Numbered from the stretch's first letter, positions 52,538-62,311 are shown. The stretch: DNA of 64,000 bases from Pigmentiphaga sp. H8 (GCF_003854895.1 NZ_CP033966.1:3658001-3722000), one strand, 5' to 3'. The notes: generated by a model not told the origin, from the sequence alone. Made by a program: numbers and translations.

Positions 52538-53439
52538 GCCTGTCCCTCTTCGTCGAGCGTACGATACCGGGCATCGAAACGTTCTACCCAGTCGAAACCC
52601 ATCAGTCGGGAAAAATCGGCGAACGGATAGCAGGGCCCAATGGGCAGGCGGCCCTCGCCCAGCGCCCCGTACGCGTCGGCGCAGGCCTGCGCCGACGCCA
52701 GCAGCGCGGCCGTCGGATAGATGACGAGCCTGGCGCCCAGTTCATGGAGCTCGTCCGGAGTCATGAGCGGCAGCCGCGCGCCATGCCCCATGTTGACCAT
52801 GAGAGGAACCCCCATGCAGCCGGCGAACGCGCGGATCTCGTCGCGCGACTCCGGCCCTTCGACGAACACCACGTCGGCGCCGGCGCGCGCGTAGCGCTCG
52901 GCGCGGCGCAGCGTCTCGTCCAGGCCCAGGCCGGTGCGCGCATCGGTGCGGGCGATGATCACCGTGCCAGCGTCCTCGCGCGTGTCCAGCGCCACCTTGA
53001 TGCGCGCCTCCATCTCGGCGGCCGGCACCACCTTGCGGCCCCGCATGTGGCCGCAGCGCTTGGGATAGACCTGGTCTTCCAGCTGGATGGCCGCGGCGCC
53101 CGCGCGCTCGTAGCCGCGCACGGTATGCATGACGTTGATCAGCCCGCCGTAGCCGGTATCCGCGTCGCAGATCAACGCGGCCTCGCTGACCATCGCCATT
53201 TGCCGGACCCGGTCCAGCATGTCGGTGCCGTTGGCCAGGCCGGCATCCGGCAGGCCCAGGGCCGCCGCGACCACGCCGTAGCCGCTCATGAACAGCGCTT
53301 CGAATCCCGCCCGCTCCGCCAGCCGTACCGAGATCAGATCGTGGACACCGGGCGCGACGATGGGCCCGGGGCCGGCCAGCGCCGCGCGCAGCCGCTGCCG
53401 TCGCGCCGAGGGCGGGCGCGTCGCATAGCCATTGTTCAC
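52534..53439 (-). CDS. Isocitrate lyase/PEP mutase-family lyase
   Basis: A 301-residue TIM-barrel C-C lyase. The ICL-family loop YPKRCGHMRGRKVV contains the catalytic Cys (KRCGH), DADTGYGG carries Mg ligands and IARTDAR and VFVEGPES are typical. Known members cleave 2-methylisocitrate, dimethylmalate, oxaloacetate or similar 2-hydroxy/oxo diacids. It overlaps both neighbours by ATGA, so the operon is tightly coupled. Substrate probably a branched or substituted C4-C7 diacid formed after oxidation by the flavin enzyme. Confidence 0.87.
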   Translation of the reverse strand: MNNGYATRPPSARRQRLRAALAGPGPIVAPGVHDLISVRLAERAGFEALFMSGYGVVAAALGLPDAGLANGTDMLDRVRQMAMVSEAALICDADTGYGGLINVMHTVRGYERAGAAAIQLEDQVYPKRCGHMRGRKVVPAAEMEARIKVALDTREDAGTVIIARTDARTGLGLDETLRRAERYARAGADVVFVEGPESRDEIRAFAGCMGVPLMVNMGHGARLPLMTPDELHELGARLVIYPTAALLASAQACADAYGALGEGRLPIGPCYPFADFSRLMGFDWVERFDARYRTLDEEGQA

Positions 53440-54632
53440 GCGATGCTCCCGGCCCGCTCCAGCGCGTCGAACATCGACGTCTTGCGGATGTAGGCCAGCG
53501 CGGCCTCGGGGTCCGCGGCCGTGGCGCGCAATTCGGCATGAATGCGCGAACGGACGGACTCGTCGCGCTCTTCGATGAGCTGTTTGTTGCGGGCCGTGTT
53601 GGCGTTGATGTATTCGATGGCGACCGTGCGCCGCTGACGCTCGTACTGATCCAGCAGGCTGTCCGGCGCCCGTCCCGTGATGACCTCGATCAGCTTGGCG
53701 GCAAGATTGAAGGCGTCGTGCACGCCGCCGTTCATGCCCATGCCGCCCAGGGGATTGTTGATGTGCGCGGCATCGCCCGCCAGCAACACGCGTCCCAGCC
53801 GGAACCGGCTTGCCACGCGTTGATGCACCTTGTAGAGCGTGCGGTGGACGATCTCGTAGGCGCCGGCGCGGGGCAGAAGGCCCTGCAGACGGGCCTCGAT
53901 GACCTCGTCCGACAGCACGTGCTCGTCCGACTCATGTTCGGCGGTGGGAAACAGTACCCGCCACAGCGATGGCACTTTCAACATCACGCACCACTCGTCG
54001 GGGTCCGACACATAGTTCACCCACGACAGGTTGTCGAAGTGCGACTCGAACGGGAAATCGGTGGAAACGACCAGGAAGCGCTCGGGATAGGTATAGCCCT
54101 CGAACTCGATGCCCAGGCTGCGGCGGACCGTGCTCCAGGCGCCATCCGCGCCGATCAGGTAGTCGCCGCGCACGTCTTCCATGCCGCCCGCCGTCCGGAT
54201 CCGGATCGTGGCTGACTCCTCGTCCTGCCGCGCCGCTTCGACGGCGCAGCCGAAGCGCAGTGTCACACGGGGATGGTTTTCCAGCTTCCTGACCAGTTCG
54301 GCATTGAGCTTCCACTGCTCGCACTGCAGACGAAACGGATAGCGCGTGCTGCCGGCCAGGCGTTCCAGGTCGAACTCGGCGATCAGGCCCTTGCGCCGGT
54401 CGCGCTGCTGAGTCATCCGCGCCTTCAGGCCCGAGGCCACCAGCACGTCCGAGATACCGTAGGGCGCCAGCATGTCGAGGGTGGGAGGATGGAAGGTCGA
54501 CGCCCGCAAATCCTCCATGACGTCGGCGTTGCGCTCGAACACTTCCACGTCCACGCCCGCCTCGGCCAGCACCATCGCGCTGACCAGCCCCACCGGGCCC
54601 GCCCCAGCCACCAGAACCTTTGCCTTAGCCAT
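53436..54632 (-). CDS. FAD-dependent aromatic-ring-hydroxylase-type monooxygenase
   Basis: A 398-residue flavoprotein of the p-hydroxybenzoate hydroxylase fold. It has the dinucleotide site VLVAGAGPVGLVSAMVLAEA, the DG motif LIGADGAWSTVRRSL and the GD motif VLLAGDAAHINNPLGGMGMN. Relatives include 6-hydroxynicotinate 3-monooxygenase (NicC, 382 residues) and salicylate hydroxylases. It is the first gene of the minus-strand operon, divergent from a Bug receptor gene, with a GntR-type operator 13 bases before its ATG. The substrate is unknown; the amidase in the operon hints at an N-containing compound. Confidence 0.87.
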   Translation of the reverse strand: MAKAKVLVAGAGPVGLVSAMVLAEAGVDVEVFERNADVMEDLRASTFHPPTLDMLAPYGISDVLVASGLKARMTQQRDRRKGLIAEFDLERLAGSTRYPFRLQCEQWKLNAELVRKLENHPRVTLRFGCAVEAARQDEESATIRIRTAGGMEDVRGDYLIGADGAWSTVRRSLGIEFEGYTYPERFLVVSTDFPFESHFDNLSWVNYVSDPDEWCVMLKVPSLWRVLFPTAEHESDEHVLSDEVIEARLQGLLPRAGAYEIVHRTLYKVHQRVASRFRLGRVLLAGDAAHINNPLGGMGMNGGVHDAFNLAAKLIEVITGRAPDSLLDQYERQRRTVAIEYINANTARNKQLIEERDESVRSRIHAELRATAADPEAALAYIRKTSMFDALERAGSIA

Positions 54633-54643
54633 TTTCCACTCAC

Positions 54644-54656
54644 TTTGTACACAATC
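54644..54656. promoter_or_regulatory. GntR/FCD-type operator next to the monooxygenase gene
   Basis: TTTGTACACAATC contains the near-palindrome TTGTACACAA, a typical FCD-GntR site. Its exact reverse complement occurs at 54842-54854 near the other divergent gene. It lies 12 bases upstream of the monooxygenase ATG, so bound protein would block that transcript. Confidence 0.7.
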
Positions 54657-54841
54657 TATTCGAATAGTGATACGAACGAGCGAAAAAGTCCAGCCATTGC
54701 ATTTGCCTCACCGACATGGAGAGAACTCGTCAGAATGCGCACAAAACAAGGGAAAACTGCACCAATCCTGGAACCTATAGAGAACGGACTCAAACTCTCC
54801 GACCCTATCGATCTTTAATCCCGGAATTACGGATTAACACC

Positions 54842-54854
54842 GATTGTGTACAAA
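54842..54854. promoter_or_regulatory. GntR/FCD-type operator upstream of the Bug receptor gene
   Basis: GATTGTGTACAAA is the exact reverse complement of the site at 54644-54656. The two sites are about 198 bases apart (near 19 helical turns), which allows either independent control or DNA looping. Confidence 0.7.
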
Positions 54855-54886
54855 AAGAGCCCTTCCTACCATGGACACACAGCTGC

Positions 54887-54903
54887 CTGGCACGCCTCGT
54901 GCC
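54887..54903 (+). promoter_or_regulatory. Weak sigma-54-like element before Bug receptor gene
   Basis: CTGGCACGCCTCGTGCC has GG-N10-GC spacing and a perfect -24 half, but the -12 half is GTGC rather than TTGC. Predicted start about 54913. It is also a partial inverted repeat (GGCACG/CGTGCC), so it may be coincidental. Confidence 0.25.
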
Positions 54904-54942
54904 TGTACCGAACCGCTCCCCCACGTTTGAGGAATACGCACC

Positions 54943-55917
54943 ATGCGCACCAAGCTTCTCAAGGCCTGCTGTCTCGCCCTGGCTACCGCGGCCCTCGGCG
55001 CCGGTCCCCTGGCCCACGCCGACGACGCCTACCCTTCCCGCCCGATCCGCATGATCATCGGCGGTGCCGCGGGCGGATCCTCGGATGTGTTCGCCCGCGC
55101 GATCAGCGAGCACATGAGCGTGACGCTGGGCCAGCCCATCGTCATCGAATACAAGCCGGGCGCGGGCACCAATATCGGCACGGAGTACGTGGCGCGCGCC
55201 AAGCCGGACGGCTACACCATTCTGCTCAACGGCCTGCCCATGGTGGCCAATCCGCACCTCTTCCCCGATCTGTCGTTCAACCCCGCCACCGATTTCATTC
55301 CTATCTCGGGAGTGTCGAAGATGACCAACGTCGTCACGGTCAATTCGACAGTGCCGGTCAAGACCCTGGCCGAGCTCATCGCCGCCGCCAAGAAGGCGCC
55401 CGACCGCTTCGTCTACGGATCCCCAGGCGAAGGCACCTCGACCCACATCGCCGGCGAAATGCTGTCGGCGCGCACGGGCGCGCGCTTCACCCATACCCCC
55501 TACCGCGGCAATGCCCAGGCCATGACCGACCTGTTGGGCGGCACGCTGCAGATGGGATTCGTCAATACGCCCGTGGCCGCCCCCTTCCTGAAGGAAGGCC
55601 GGCTGCGCGCGCTGGCCGTCACGTCCAAGGTCCGCTCGCCGCTATTGCCGGACGTGCCGACCGTGGCCGAGGCCCTGAACATGCCCGACTTCGACTTCAA
55701 TGGATGGTTCGGGCTGTTCGCCCCCAAGGGCACGCCCGCAGCGGTAGTCGCCAAGCTGGAACAGGCCACGGCGCAGGCCCTGGCAGACCCCAAGGTCAAT
55801 AAGATATTCGTCGACGGCGGCGCGGCGACCATGGAACCCGGCTCGGCCGCCTTCGCCAGCTTCCTGGCCGACGAACGGCGCCGCATCGATCCTCTGCTGG
55901 AAAAGCGCAACAAATGA
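54943..55917 (+). CDS. Bug-type tripartite tricarboxylate receptor
   Basis: A 324-residue periplasmic solute receptor (TctC/Bug family). Signal peptide ends at LAHA (about residue 26), mature chain starts DDAYPSRPIRMI. Family marks are GGAAGGSSDVFAR, IEYKPGAGTNIGTEYVAR and PDGYTILL. Bug receptors bind carboxylates or amides in the periplasm; the partner TctAB-type permease genes are not near. It diverges from the monooxygenase operon and is likely to supply or sense that operon's substrate. Confidence 0.92.
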   Translation: MRTKLLKACCLALATAALGAGPLAHADDAYPSRPIRMIIGGAAGGSSDVFARAISEHMSVTLGQPIVIEYKPGAGTNIGTEYVARAKPDGYTILLNGLPMVANPHLFPDLSFNPATDFIPISGVSKMTNVVTVNSTVPVKTLAELIAAAKKAPDRFVYGSPGEGTSTHIAGEMLSARTGARFTHTPYRGNAQAMTDLLGGTLQMGFVNTPVAAPFLKEGRLRALAVTSKVRSPLLPDVPTVAEALNMPDFDFNGWFGLFAPKGTPAAVVAKLEQATAQALADPKVNKIFVDGGAATMEPGSAAFASFLADERRRIDPLLEKRNK

Positions 55918-55923
55918 CCGCCG

Positions 55924-55945
55924 CCAAGGGGGCTCGCCCCCTTGG
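55924..55945. terminator. Bidirectional hairpin between Bug gene and icd
   Basis: Perfect stem CCAAGGGGG/CCCCCTTGG with loop CTCG, placed between two convergent genes. It lacks a T tract on either side, so termination strength is uncertain. Confidence 0.6.
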
Positions 55946-55947
55946 AC

Positions 55948-57210
<1,263 letters not shown>

Positions 57211-57350
57211 GCGGCGTGTTTCCGGAACGATCGTTGAAGCAAGCCGCGTCGCGGCCCTGGCACAGGCCTGGAATTATCCCGTATTCGGCGGACCGGCGCC
57301 ACGCGGGCAACGGCGGACCGGCCAGGCTCGGCGGGTACAATGTTCCGATG

Positions 57351-57776
57351 ATGTTCAACCCTACCCGAGACCAGGTCCGCCAGTTCTTCGCCGAGACGTG
57401 GCGCAAGCATCGCGCCGGCGAAGTCCTGACGCCGCTCGAGGCGACCGCGCTGGACTGGATCCTGGAACACCCGGAATACCACGGCGACCTGGAAAATCCC
57501 GAGGCCGCCCAGGCCGACTACAGCGTCGAAGCCGGCCGCACCAACCCTTTCCTGCACCTGTCCATGCACCTGGCGATCGCCGAACAATTGTCGATCGACC
57601 ATCCGCCCGGCATCCGCGACGCCTACCAGCGGCTCGCCCAGCACAAGGGCGCCCACGACGCCGCGCACGAAATCATGGAATGCCTGGGCCGCGTCGTGTG
57701 GGAAGCCCAGCGCCTGGGCACGCCGCTCGATACCGATGCCTATATCGAACTGATCCGCCAACGCGCCGGCTCGTAG
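57351..57776 (+). CDS. DUF1841 family protein
   Basis: A 141-residue protein starting MFNPTRDQVRQFF, the family start, followed by TPLEATALDWILEHPEYH, NPFLHLSMHLAIAEQLSIDH and HDAAHEIMECLGRVVWEAQR. The conserved His-rich helices suggest a metal or cofactor site, but the function of DUF1841 is not known. ATG 57348 just before is an equally possible start. It is common in beta- and gamma-proteobacteria as a single-copy gene. Confidence 0.88.
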   Translation: MFNPTRDQVRQFFAETWRKHRAGEVLTPLEATALDWILEHPEYHGDLENPEAAQADYSVEAGRTNPFLHLSMHLAIAEQLSIDHPPGIRDAYQRLAQHKGAHDAAHEIMECLGRVVWEAQRLGTPLDTDAYIELIRQRAGS

Positions 57777-57822
57777 GCCGCCGCATCCCCGCCACGCGGT
57801 CCTTCAGCAGGCCGGCCACGAC

Positions 57823-58710
57823 ATGGACGTCAAGCAGCTCCGATATTTCGTCGCCATTGCCCAGCAGGGCAGCCTTTCCGCGGCGGCGCGGCGCCTGCAC
57901 GTGGTCCAGCCGGCCTTGAGCCAGGCCCTGGCGGCCCTGGAAACCGAACTCGGCACGCCTTTGTTCACCCGCGGCCCCACGGGCGTGGTCCCGACCACGT
58001 CGGGAACGGAACTGCTGCACCATGCGCTGGCCATCCTCAGGCAGATCGATCGGGCCAAGGCTGCCATCCAGTCCACCCTGGACACCGCCAGCGGCCCGGT
58101 GCGCATAGGCATCCTGCACAGCGCCGCGCCGGTCGCCTGCGCCCCGCTGTTCACCCGCCTGCGCCAGGAGGCCCCCGGCATCCAGCCCCAGTTGGTGGTG
58201 GGCTATTCCGACGCCCTGGCTCAGCGGCTGCGCCGCGGCGAACTGGACCTGGCCATGCTGGTGCTGGCCAGTGACGAGCGGGGAGAATCCGACGCGCATC
58301 TGTACGAGGAAAACATCTGCCTGGTGACGCCGGCCAGCCATGCCGGCGGAACCCCGCCGCTGGAACTGCCGAGCCTCCAGGACTTTCCCCTGCTGCTGTC
58401 CATGGCACAGCCCCTGCACCAGTCGCTGCTTGCCCTGGCCCAGGCCCGGAAACTCCGGCTGAACATCATGGGCGGCGTGGAGGACATTTCCTCCCTCCTC
58501 CTCTTGTGCGAAGCCGGCCAATTCTCCACCCTGCTGCCCGAAGGACTGGCGGGCACGCTGACGCGAGGCACGTCGCTGGTCGTCCGGCGCATCGCCCACC
58601 CCGCCTTCTCCCGCCGCGTCGTCGTGCGCGCCTGCCCCGACCTGCCCAAATCCCATGCCGTCATCGCGGCCGAGCGCATCATGAAGGCCACGCTGGCAAG
58701 CCAGGCTTGA
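57823..58710 (+). CDS. LysR-family regulator
   Basis: A 295-residue LysR regulator. N-terminal winged helix MDVKQLRYFVAIAQQGSLSA, AARRLHVVQPALSQALAALE, then the substrate-binding domain starting about residue 90 (GPVRIGILHSAAPVACAPLF). It reads toward the sulfatase and Bug receptor genes and is 111 bases before the first of them, in the same orientation; unlike the usual divergent LysR layout, so regulation of that operon is inferred only from position. Confidence 0.9.
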   Translation: MDVKQLRYFVAIAQQGSLSAAARRLHVVQPALSQALAALETELGTPLFTRGPTGVVPTTSGTELLHHALAILRQIDRAKAAIQSTLDTASGPVRIGILHSAAPVACAPLFTRLRQEAPGIQPQLVVGYSDALAQRLRRGELDLAMLVLASDERGESDAHLYEENICLVTPASHAGGTPPLELPSLQDFPLLLSMAQPLHQSLLALAQARKLRLNIMGGVEDISSLLLLCEAGQFSTLLPEGLAGTLTRGTSLVVRRIAHPAFSRRVVVRACPDLPKSHAVIAAERIMKATLASQA

Positions 58711-58715
58711 CTGCC

Positions 58716-58738
58716 CGCCATCACGCGGGGTGATGGCG
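58716..58738. terminator. Hairpin after LysR gene
   Basis: Perfect stem CGCCATCAC/GTGATGGCG with five-base loop, six bases after the LysR stop. There is no T run after it, so it may be a weak terminator or an operator-like dyad ahead of the sulfatase gene. Confidence 0.5.
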
Positions 58739-58821
58739 CTCTCAAAACTTCCTATTACCGGCTCGCCGGCCCCAGCCGCTAGGATCTCGGCTCCGAGACC
58801 CTTCCTTCCACGAAGCCAAGC

Positions 58822-60378
58822 ATGCGGCCCAATTTCCTGATGTTCATCGTCGACCAGCTGTGCGCCGATCACCTCGGCTGCTACGGCAACACCACGGTGC
58901 GGACCCCGAATATCGACCGGCTCGCCGAGCGGGGCTGGACCAGCTCGAACACCTACGTCGCCACGCCGATCTGCATGCCCAACCGCTCCAGCCTGATGAC
59001 CGGCCGCATGCCTTCGGCCCACGGCGTCCGCCACAACGGCCTGCCGCTGGGGCTGGAAGCCGTGACCTTCCCGGAGTTGCTGCGCGAGGCCGGCTACGCC
59101 ACGGCACTGATCGGCAAGTCGCATCTCCAGACCATGACGGACCATGCGCCGCTTCCCGATCCCAGGACGCCCCGCCGGGCCCGCGACGGCGCCCGGCATT
59201 ACCCCGGGGACTACCTGCAGGAAAGCGTCGCCAGCTGGCGCGGCCACGAACACCTCATGAGCCTGCCCTACTACGGCTTCGGCCATGCGGAGATCGGCAT
59301 CGAACATGGCGACGACATCAACGGCCACTACCGGCAATGGCTGCGCGGCAAGTGCGCCGACGCGGAAACATGGATCGGCCGGTCCAATGCCCTGCCCAGC
59401 GACTACGAGCTGGCGGCGGTCGGCCAGGCCTGGCGCACCCGCGTACCCGAAGCCTTGCACCCCAGCGCGTGGGTAGCCGAGCGGACCTGCGACCGTCTGC
59501 GCGCCTATGCGCGGAACGATGCGCCGTTCTTCCTGTATGCCTCGTTTCCGGACCCGCACCATCCCTATACGCCGCCGGGCCGATACTGGGACATGTACCG
59601 TCCGGAGGACATGGCGCTGCCCGCCTCCTACCGCTCGGACACTCCGCCGCCCCACCTGGCGTGGCTGCGCCGGCAGCGCGACGCGGGGCGCGCCCACAAG
59701 ACCTCCATGGCCTGCTTTGCCGCCACGGAACGGGAAGTCCGGGAAGCGACCGCGCTGAACTACGGCTCGATCAGCTTCATCGACGCGAACATCGGCCGCG
59801 TGCTGCAGACCCTGGAGGAATGCGGGCTGGCCGACAATACGGTGGTGATCTTCACGGCCGACCACGGCGAATACGGCGGCGATCATCAACTGCTGTTCAA
59901 GGGCTCGCTGCACTACCGCAGCCTGATACGCACGCCGCTCATCTGGTCCGGACCCAACGCCCGGCGCATCCGGGAAGACGGTCTGCTCTCGACCATCGAC
60001 ATCGCCCCCACGATCCTGGAGGCGGCGGGCGTCGAGGCCTGCAACGGCATGCAGGGCATGTCCTTCCTGCCCTCGATCCAGGCGCGGCCGTTCCAGGCCC
60101 GCGACGCGGTGCTGATCGAAGAGGAAGGCCAACGGACCTATTTCGGCTTCGACGCTCCCGTCCGGATGCGAACCCTGGTCCATCCCCGCTACCGGCTCAG
60201 CGTGTATGACGGCGTGGAATGGGGCGAACTCTACGACCGCCTGGACGATCCGCTCGAATGCGCCAACCTCTGGGACAGCGCCGCCCACCGCGACATCCGC
60301 GACGCCCTGATCCAGCAGTTGCTGCGCCAGGCCATGGCGCACCCGGACACCGCCCTGTCGCCGCTGGCCGTGGCGTGA
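58822..60378 (+). CDS. Sulfatase-family hydrolase (Cys-type)
   Basis: A 518-residue alkaline-phosphatase-superfamily enzyme. The maturation motif is CMPNRSSLMTGR (C-X-P-X-R), where the Cys is converted to formylglycine. Metal ligand regions are FIVDQLCADHLGCYGN at the start and FTADHGEYGGDH near residue 350. There is no signal peptide, so it acts in the cytoplasm, as choline sulfatases and phosphonate monoester hydrolases do. An adjacent Bug receptor may bring in the substrate, a sulfate or phosphonate ester. No dedicated maturase is nearby. Confidence 0.9.
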   Translation: MRPNFLMFIVDQLCADHLGCYGNTTVRTPNIDRLAERGWTSSNTYVATPICMPNRSSLMTGRMPSAHGVRHNGLPLGLEAVTFPELLREAGYATALIGKSHLQTMTDHAPLPDPRTPRRARDGARHYPGDYLQESVASWRGHEHLMSLPYYGFGHAEIGIEHGDDINGHYRQWLRGKCADAETWIGRSNALPSDYELAAVGQAWRTRVPEALHPSAWVAERTCDRLRAYARNDAPFFLYASFPDPHHPYTPPGRYWDMYRPEDMALPASYRSDTPPPHLAWLRRQRDAGRAHKTSMACFAATEREVREATALNYGSISFIDANIGRVLQTLEECGLADNTVVIFTADHGEYGGDHQLLFKGSLHYRSLIRTPLIWSGPNARRIREDGLLSTIDIAPTILEAAGVEACNGMQGMSFLPSIQARPFQARDAVLIEEEGQRTYFGFDAPVRMRTLVHPRYRLSVYDGVEWGELYDRLDDPLECANLWDSAAHRDIRDALIQQLLRQAMAHPDTALSPLAVA

Positions 60379-60405
60379 CGGACAAAATACTGACAAGGAG
60401 ACAAC

Positions 60406-61386
60406 ATGCCCCGCTTCGCAACATCCTGGCTGCTTTGCGCAGGCCTTGCCCCGCTCGCCTGGCAATCACCCGCCCTGGGCGACGACTGGCCGACGCGGCC
60501 GGTCAAGCTGGTCGTCTCGCACGCGCCCGGCTCGAGCACCGACATCGTGGCGCGATACATCGCGACCCAGCTTGCCCGCGGCTGGGCCCAGCCGATCGTG
60601 ATAGAAAACAAGCCCGGCGGCCAGAACATCATCGGCGCCCAGGCCGTCACGCGCGCCTCGCCTGATGGCTACACGCTGTTCTACGGCACCACCGGCGCCC
60701 TGGTCAGCAATCTTTATACGATCAAGGGACTGCCCTACGATCCCGTCAAGGACTTCGTCCCCATCCGGTTCATCGGCTACAGCCCGTTCATGATCGCGGC
60801 CACCGCCGGGCTGAAGGCATCGACGCTGAAAGAGGCCTTGTCGGCCCCCGGCAAGGACGGCGCCGGCCCTCGGGTCGCGACCGAAGGCGCCAAGACCTTC
60901 TCGGGCATACTGGCCAACACACTGGAATCGATGTCAGCGGCCCGCTGGACCACGGTGCCTTATTCGAAGTCCTCGGAAGCGCTGCAGGACACCATAGCCG
61001 GCCGGACCGACCTCGTCGTCCTGCCTGCCATCGTGGTGATGAATCATGTCGGGCAAGGCCGGTTGAAGGCCCTGGCGGTCAGCACCGCATCGCGGCTGCC
61101 GTCGATGCCGGACGTTCCGGCCCTGGGAGAGACTTTTCCCGGCTTCGGACTGGCCGGCTGGCACATGCTCGCGGCGCCCGCCGGCACGCCCGCTTCCATC
61201 GTGGCGCGCCTGAACCGGGAACTCGACACGCTGCTGGCCAAGCCGGAAATCGCCCGGCACCTGGCCTCCCTGGGCCTGGACACCGACCCGGCCCTGTCCA
61301 CCGCCGACCAGAACCGCCAGTTCCTGCAACACGAACACGCCACCTGGCAACGCATCACCCGGCAAACCGGCCTGCTGCCCGAATAA
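60406..61386 (+). CDS. Bug-type tripartite tricarboxylate receptor
   Basis: A 326-residue periplasmic receptor. The signal peptide ends near SPALG (about 25), followed by DDWPTRPVKLVVSHAPGSST, then IENKPGGQNIIGAQAVTRA and SPDGYTLFYG, typical of the Bug family. It starts 27 bases after the sulfatase gene with a strong AAGGAGACA ribosome site and so belongs to the same operon. No TctAB permease genes are near. The ligand is presumably the compound hydrolysed by the sulfatase or its organic part. Confidence 0.92.
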   Translation: MPRFATSWLLCAGLAPLAWQSPALGDDWPTRPVKLVVSHAPGSSTDIVARYIATQLARGWAQPIVIENKPGGQNIIGAQAVTRASPDGYTLFYGTTGALVSNLYTIKGLPYDPVKDFVPIRFIGYSPFMIAATAGLKASTLKEALSAPGKDGAGPRVATEGAKTFSGILANTLESMSAARWTTVPYSKSSEALQDTIAGRTDLVVLPAIVVMNHVGQGRLKALAVSTASRLPSMPDVPALGETFPGFGLAGWHMLAAPAGTPASIVARLNRELDTLLAKPEIARHLASLGLDTDPALSTADQNRQFLQHEHATWQRITRQTGLLPE

Positions 61387-61413
61387 GCAAGGCTCCACAC
61401 AGGAGCGAAATGG

Positions 61414-61570
61414 AAGACCCAGGATGCGGTGGATCCGGCTCCGCCAGTCCACCCGCATCGCCCCTCGGGACCCGGCGCCGGGCCGCCCCAAGGCGGGGCC
61501 CGGCCCCTTGGGGGCTGCCGCATAGCGGCTGGGGCCCGCTATTCCGGGCGCGCGTCAGCGCGTAGGGGGT
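61414..61570. repeat. GC-rich intergenic repeat, copy 5 (extended)
   Basis: Contains GACCCAGGATGCGGTGGATCC and CAGTCCACCCGCATCGCCC, the hairpin of copies 2 and 3 read in the opposite direction, then a ~90-base GC-rich stretch with its own palindromes, and ends CGCGCGTCAGCGCGTAGGGGG. It fills the gap between the convergent Bug and cytochrome genes. Confidence 0.8.
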
Positions 61571-61574
61571 CCTA

Positions 61575-61943
61575 TTACTTCCGTACAGCCAGGTTACCCG
61601 GCAGGCTGGACAGATACGCCGCCACATCCTCGATGTCCTTGTCGGACAGCTGGACGGCGAAGGCGCCCATGATGGGATTCTTGCGGATGTTGGCCGACGG
61701 CGCGGCATTGGACTGGCCACGGCGATACGCCTTCAGCGCATGCGCGAGGTAGTCGGAATGCTGGCCCGCCAGCTGGGGATAGCTGGGATCGATGGAGGTC
61801 TTGGCATCGGCACCATGGCACGAGGCGCAGTTGATGCGGTCGAACACCGCCTTGCCGGCGGCGATGTCGCCAGCGGCCTGGGCGGCCGACAGCGAGAGCA
61901 ATGCGCTGCCGACGAGGAAGGAAAGGCGCAGGGTGGTCTTCAT
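61575..61943 (-). CDS. Periplasmic monohaem cytochrome c (class I)
   Basis: A 122-residue cytochrome c. Signal peptide to about residue 23 (LSAAQA), a haem site CASCH near residue 40 and a probable axial Met in NPIMGAFAVQLSD. Short soluble class I cytochromes of the c553/c4-half type shuttle electrons in the periplasm. The start ATG 61943 comes 12 bases after the stop of the second cytochrome gene, so the two are co-transcribed; their similar size suggests an old duplication. Confidence 0.88.
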   Translation of the reverse strand: MKTTLRLSFLVGSALLSLSAAQAAGDIAAGKAVFDRINCASCHGADAKTSIDPSYPQLAGQHSDYLAHALKAYRRGQSNAAPSANIRKNPIMGAFAVQLSDKDIEDVAAYLSSLPGNLAVRK

Positions 61944-61954
61944 GGTCGGACGGC

Positions 61955-62311
61955 TCACTTCAGGCTGGAGTAATAGGCGGCCAGATCGGCGATGTCCTGC
62001 TCGGACAGGCTCTTGGCGATGCCAACCATGGAAGGATGCGTCCGGGCGCCGCTGGCGTATTCCTTCAGCGCCGCCTCGATGTACTTGGCGTTCTGCCCAG
62101 CAATCATCGGAACGTGATAGACCTCGGGAAAGCTGGACTTGTAGCCCTGGATGCCATGGCAGCCTATGCACATGGAATTCTTGTCACGGGCGGCATCGGC
62201 GTTGCCCGTGATGGTGGCCGGAGCCGATTGGGCCACGGCCGAACCGACGACCGCACAGGCGGCCAGGGCGGCCAACGCGGGCAGCGCCCGCTTCGTTATG
62301 CTCAACTTCAT
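61955..62311 (-). CDS. Periplasmic monohaem cytochrome c (class I)
   Basis: A 118-residue cytochrome with signal peptide ending VGSAVAQ (about residue 28), haem site CIGCH near residue 50 and axial Met candidate in THPSMVGIAKSLSE. YVHVPMI-like segment YHVPMIAGQNAKYIEAALKE is usual for this c553-like group. First gene of the cytochrome pair. The two proteins may act as a two-cytochrome relay, but the donor and acceptor are not encoded nearby. The 285-base region upstream of it shows no gene. Confidence 0.88.
   Translation of the reverse strand: MKLSITKRALPALAALAACAVVGSAVAQSAPATITGNADAARDKNSMCIGCHGIQGYKSSFPEVYHVPMIAGQNAKYIEAALKEYASGARTHPSMVGIAKSLSEQDIADLAAYYSSLK

Larger units (their letters stand above)
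54633..54942. other. 310-base divergent promoter region
   Basis: No gene seen. It is markedly AT-richer than the surrounding DNA and separates the monooxygenase operon from the Bug receptor gene. It contains the two GntR-type operators at its edges and a sigma-54-like sequence at 54887. Short plus-strand frames here lack ribosome sites and recognisable products. Confidence 0.7.

Noticed and set aside
54716..55054. Plus-strand frames of about 100 residues in the 54.6-54.9 kb gap
   Set aside because: They run out of frame into the Bug gene, lack ribosome sites and have no recognisable product.
57673..60465. A 930-residue minus-strand frame opposite LysR and sulfatase
   Set aside because: It is an antisense artefact of GC-rich codons; no recognisable motif or ribosome site.
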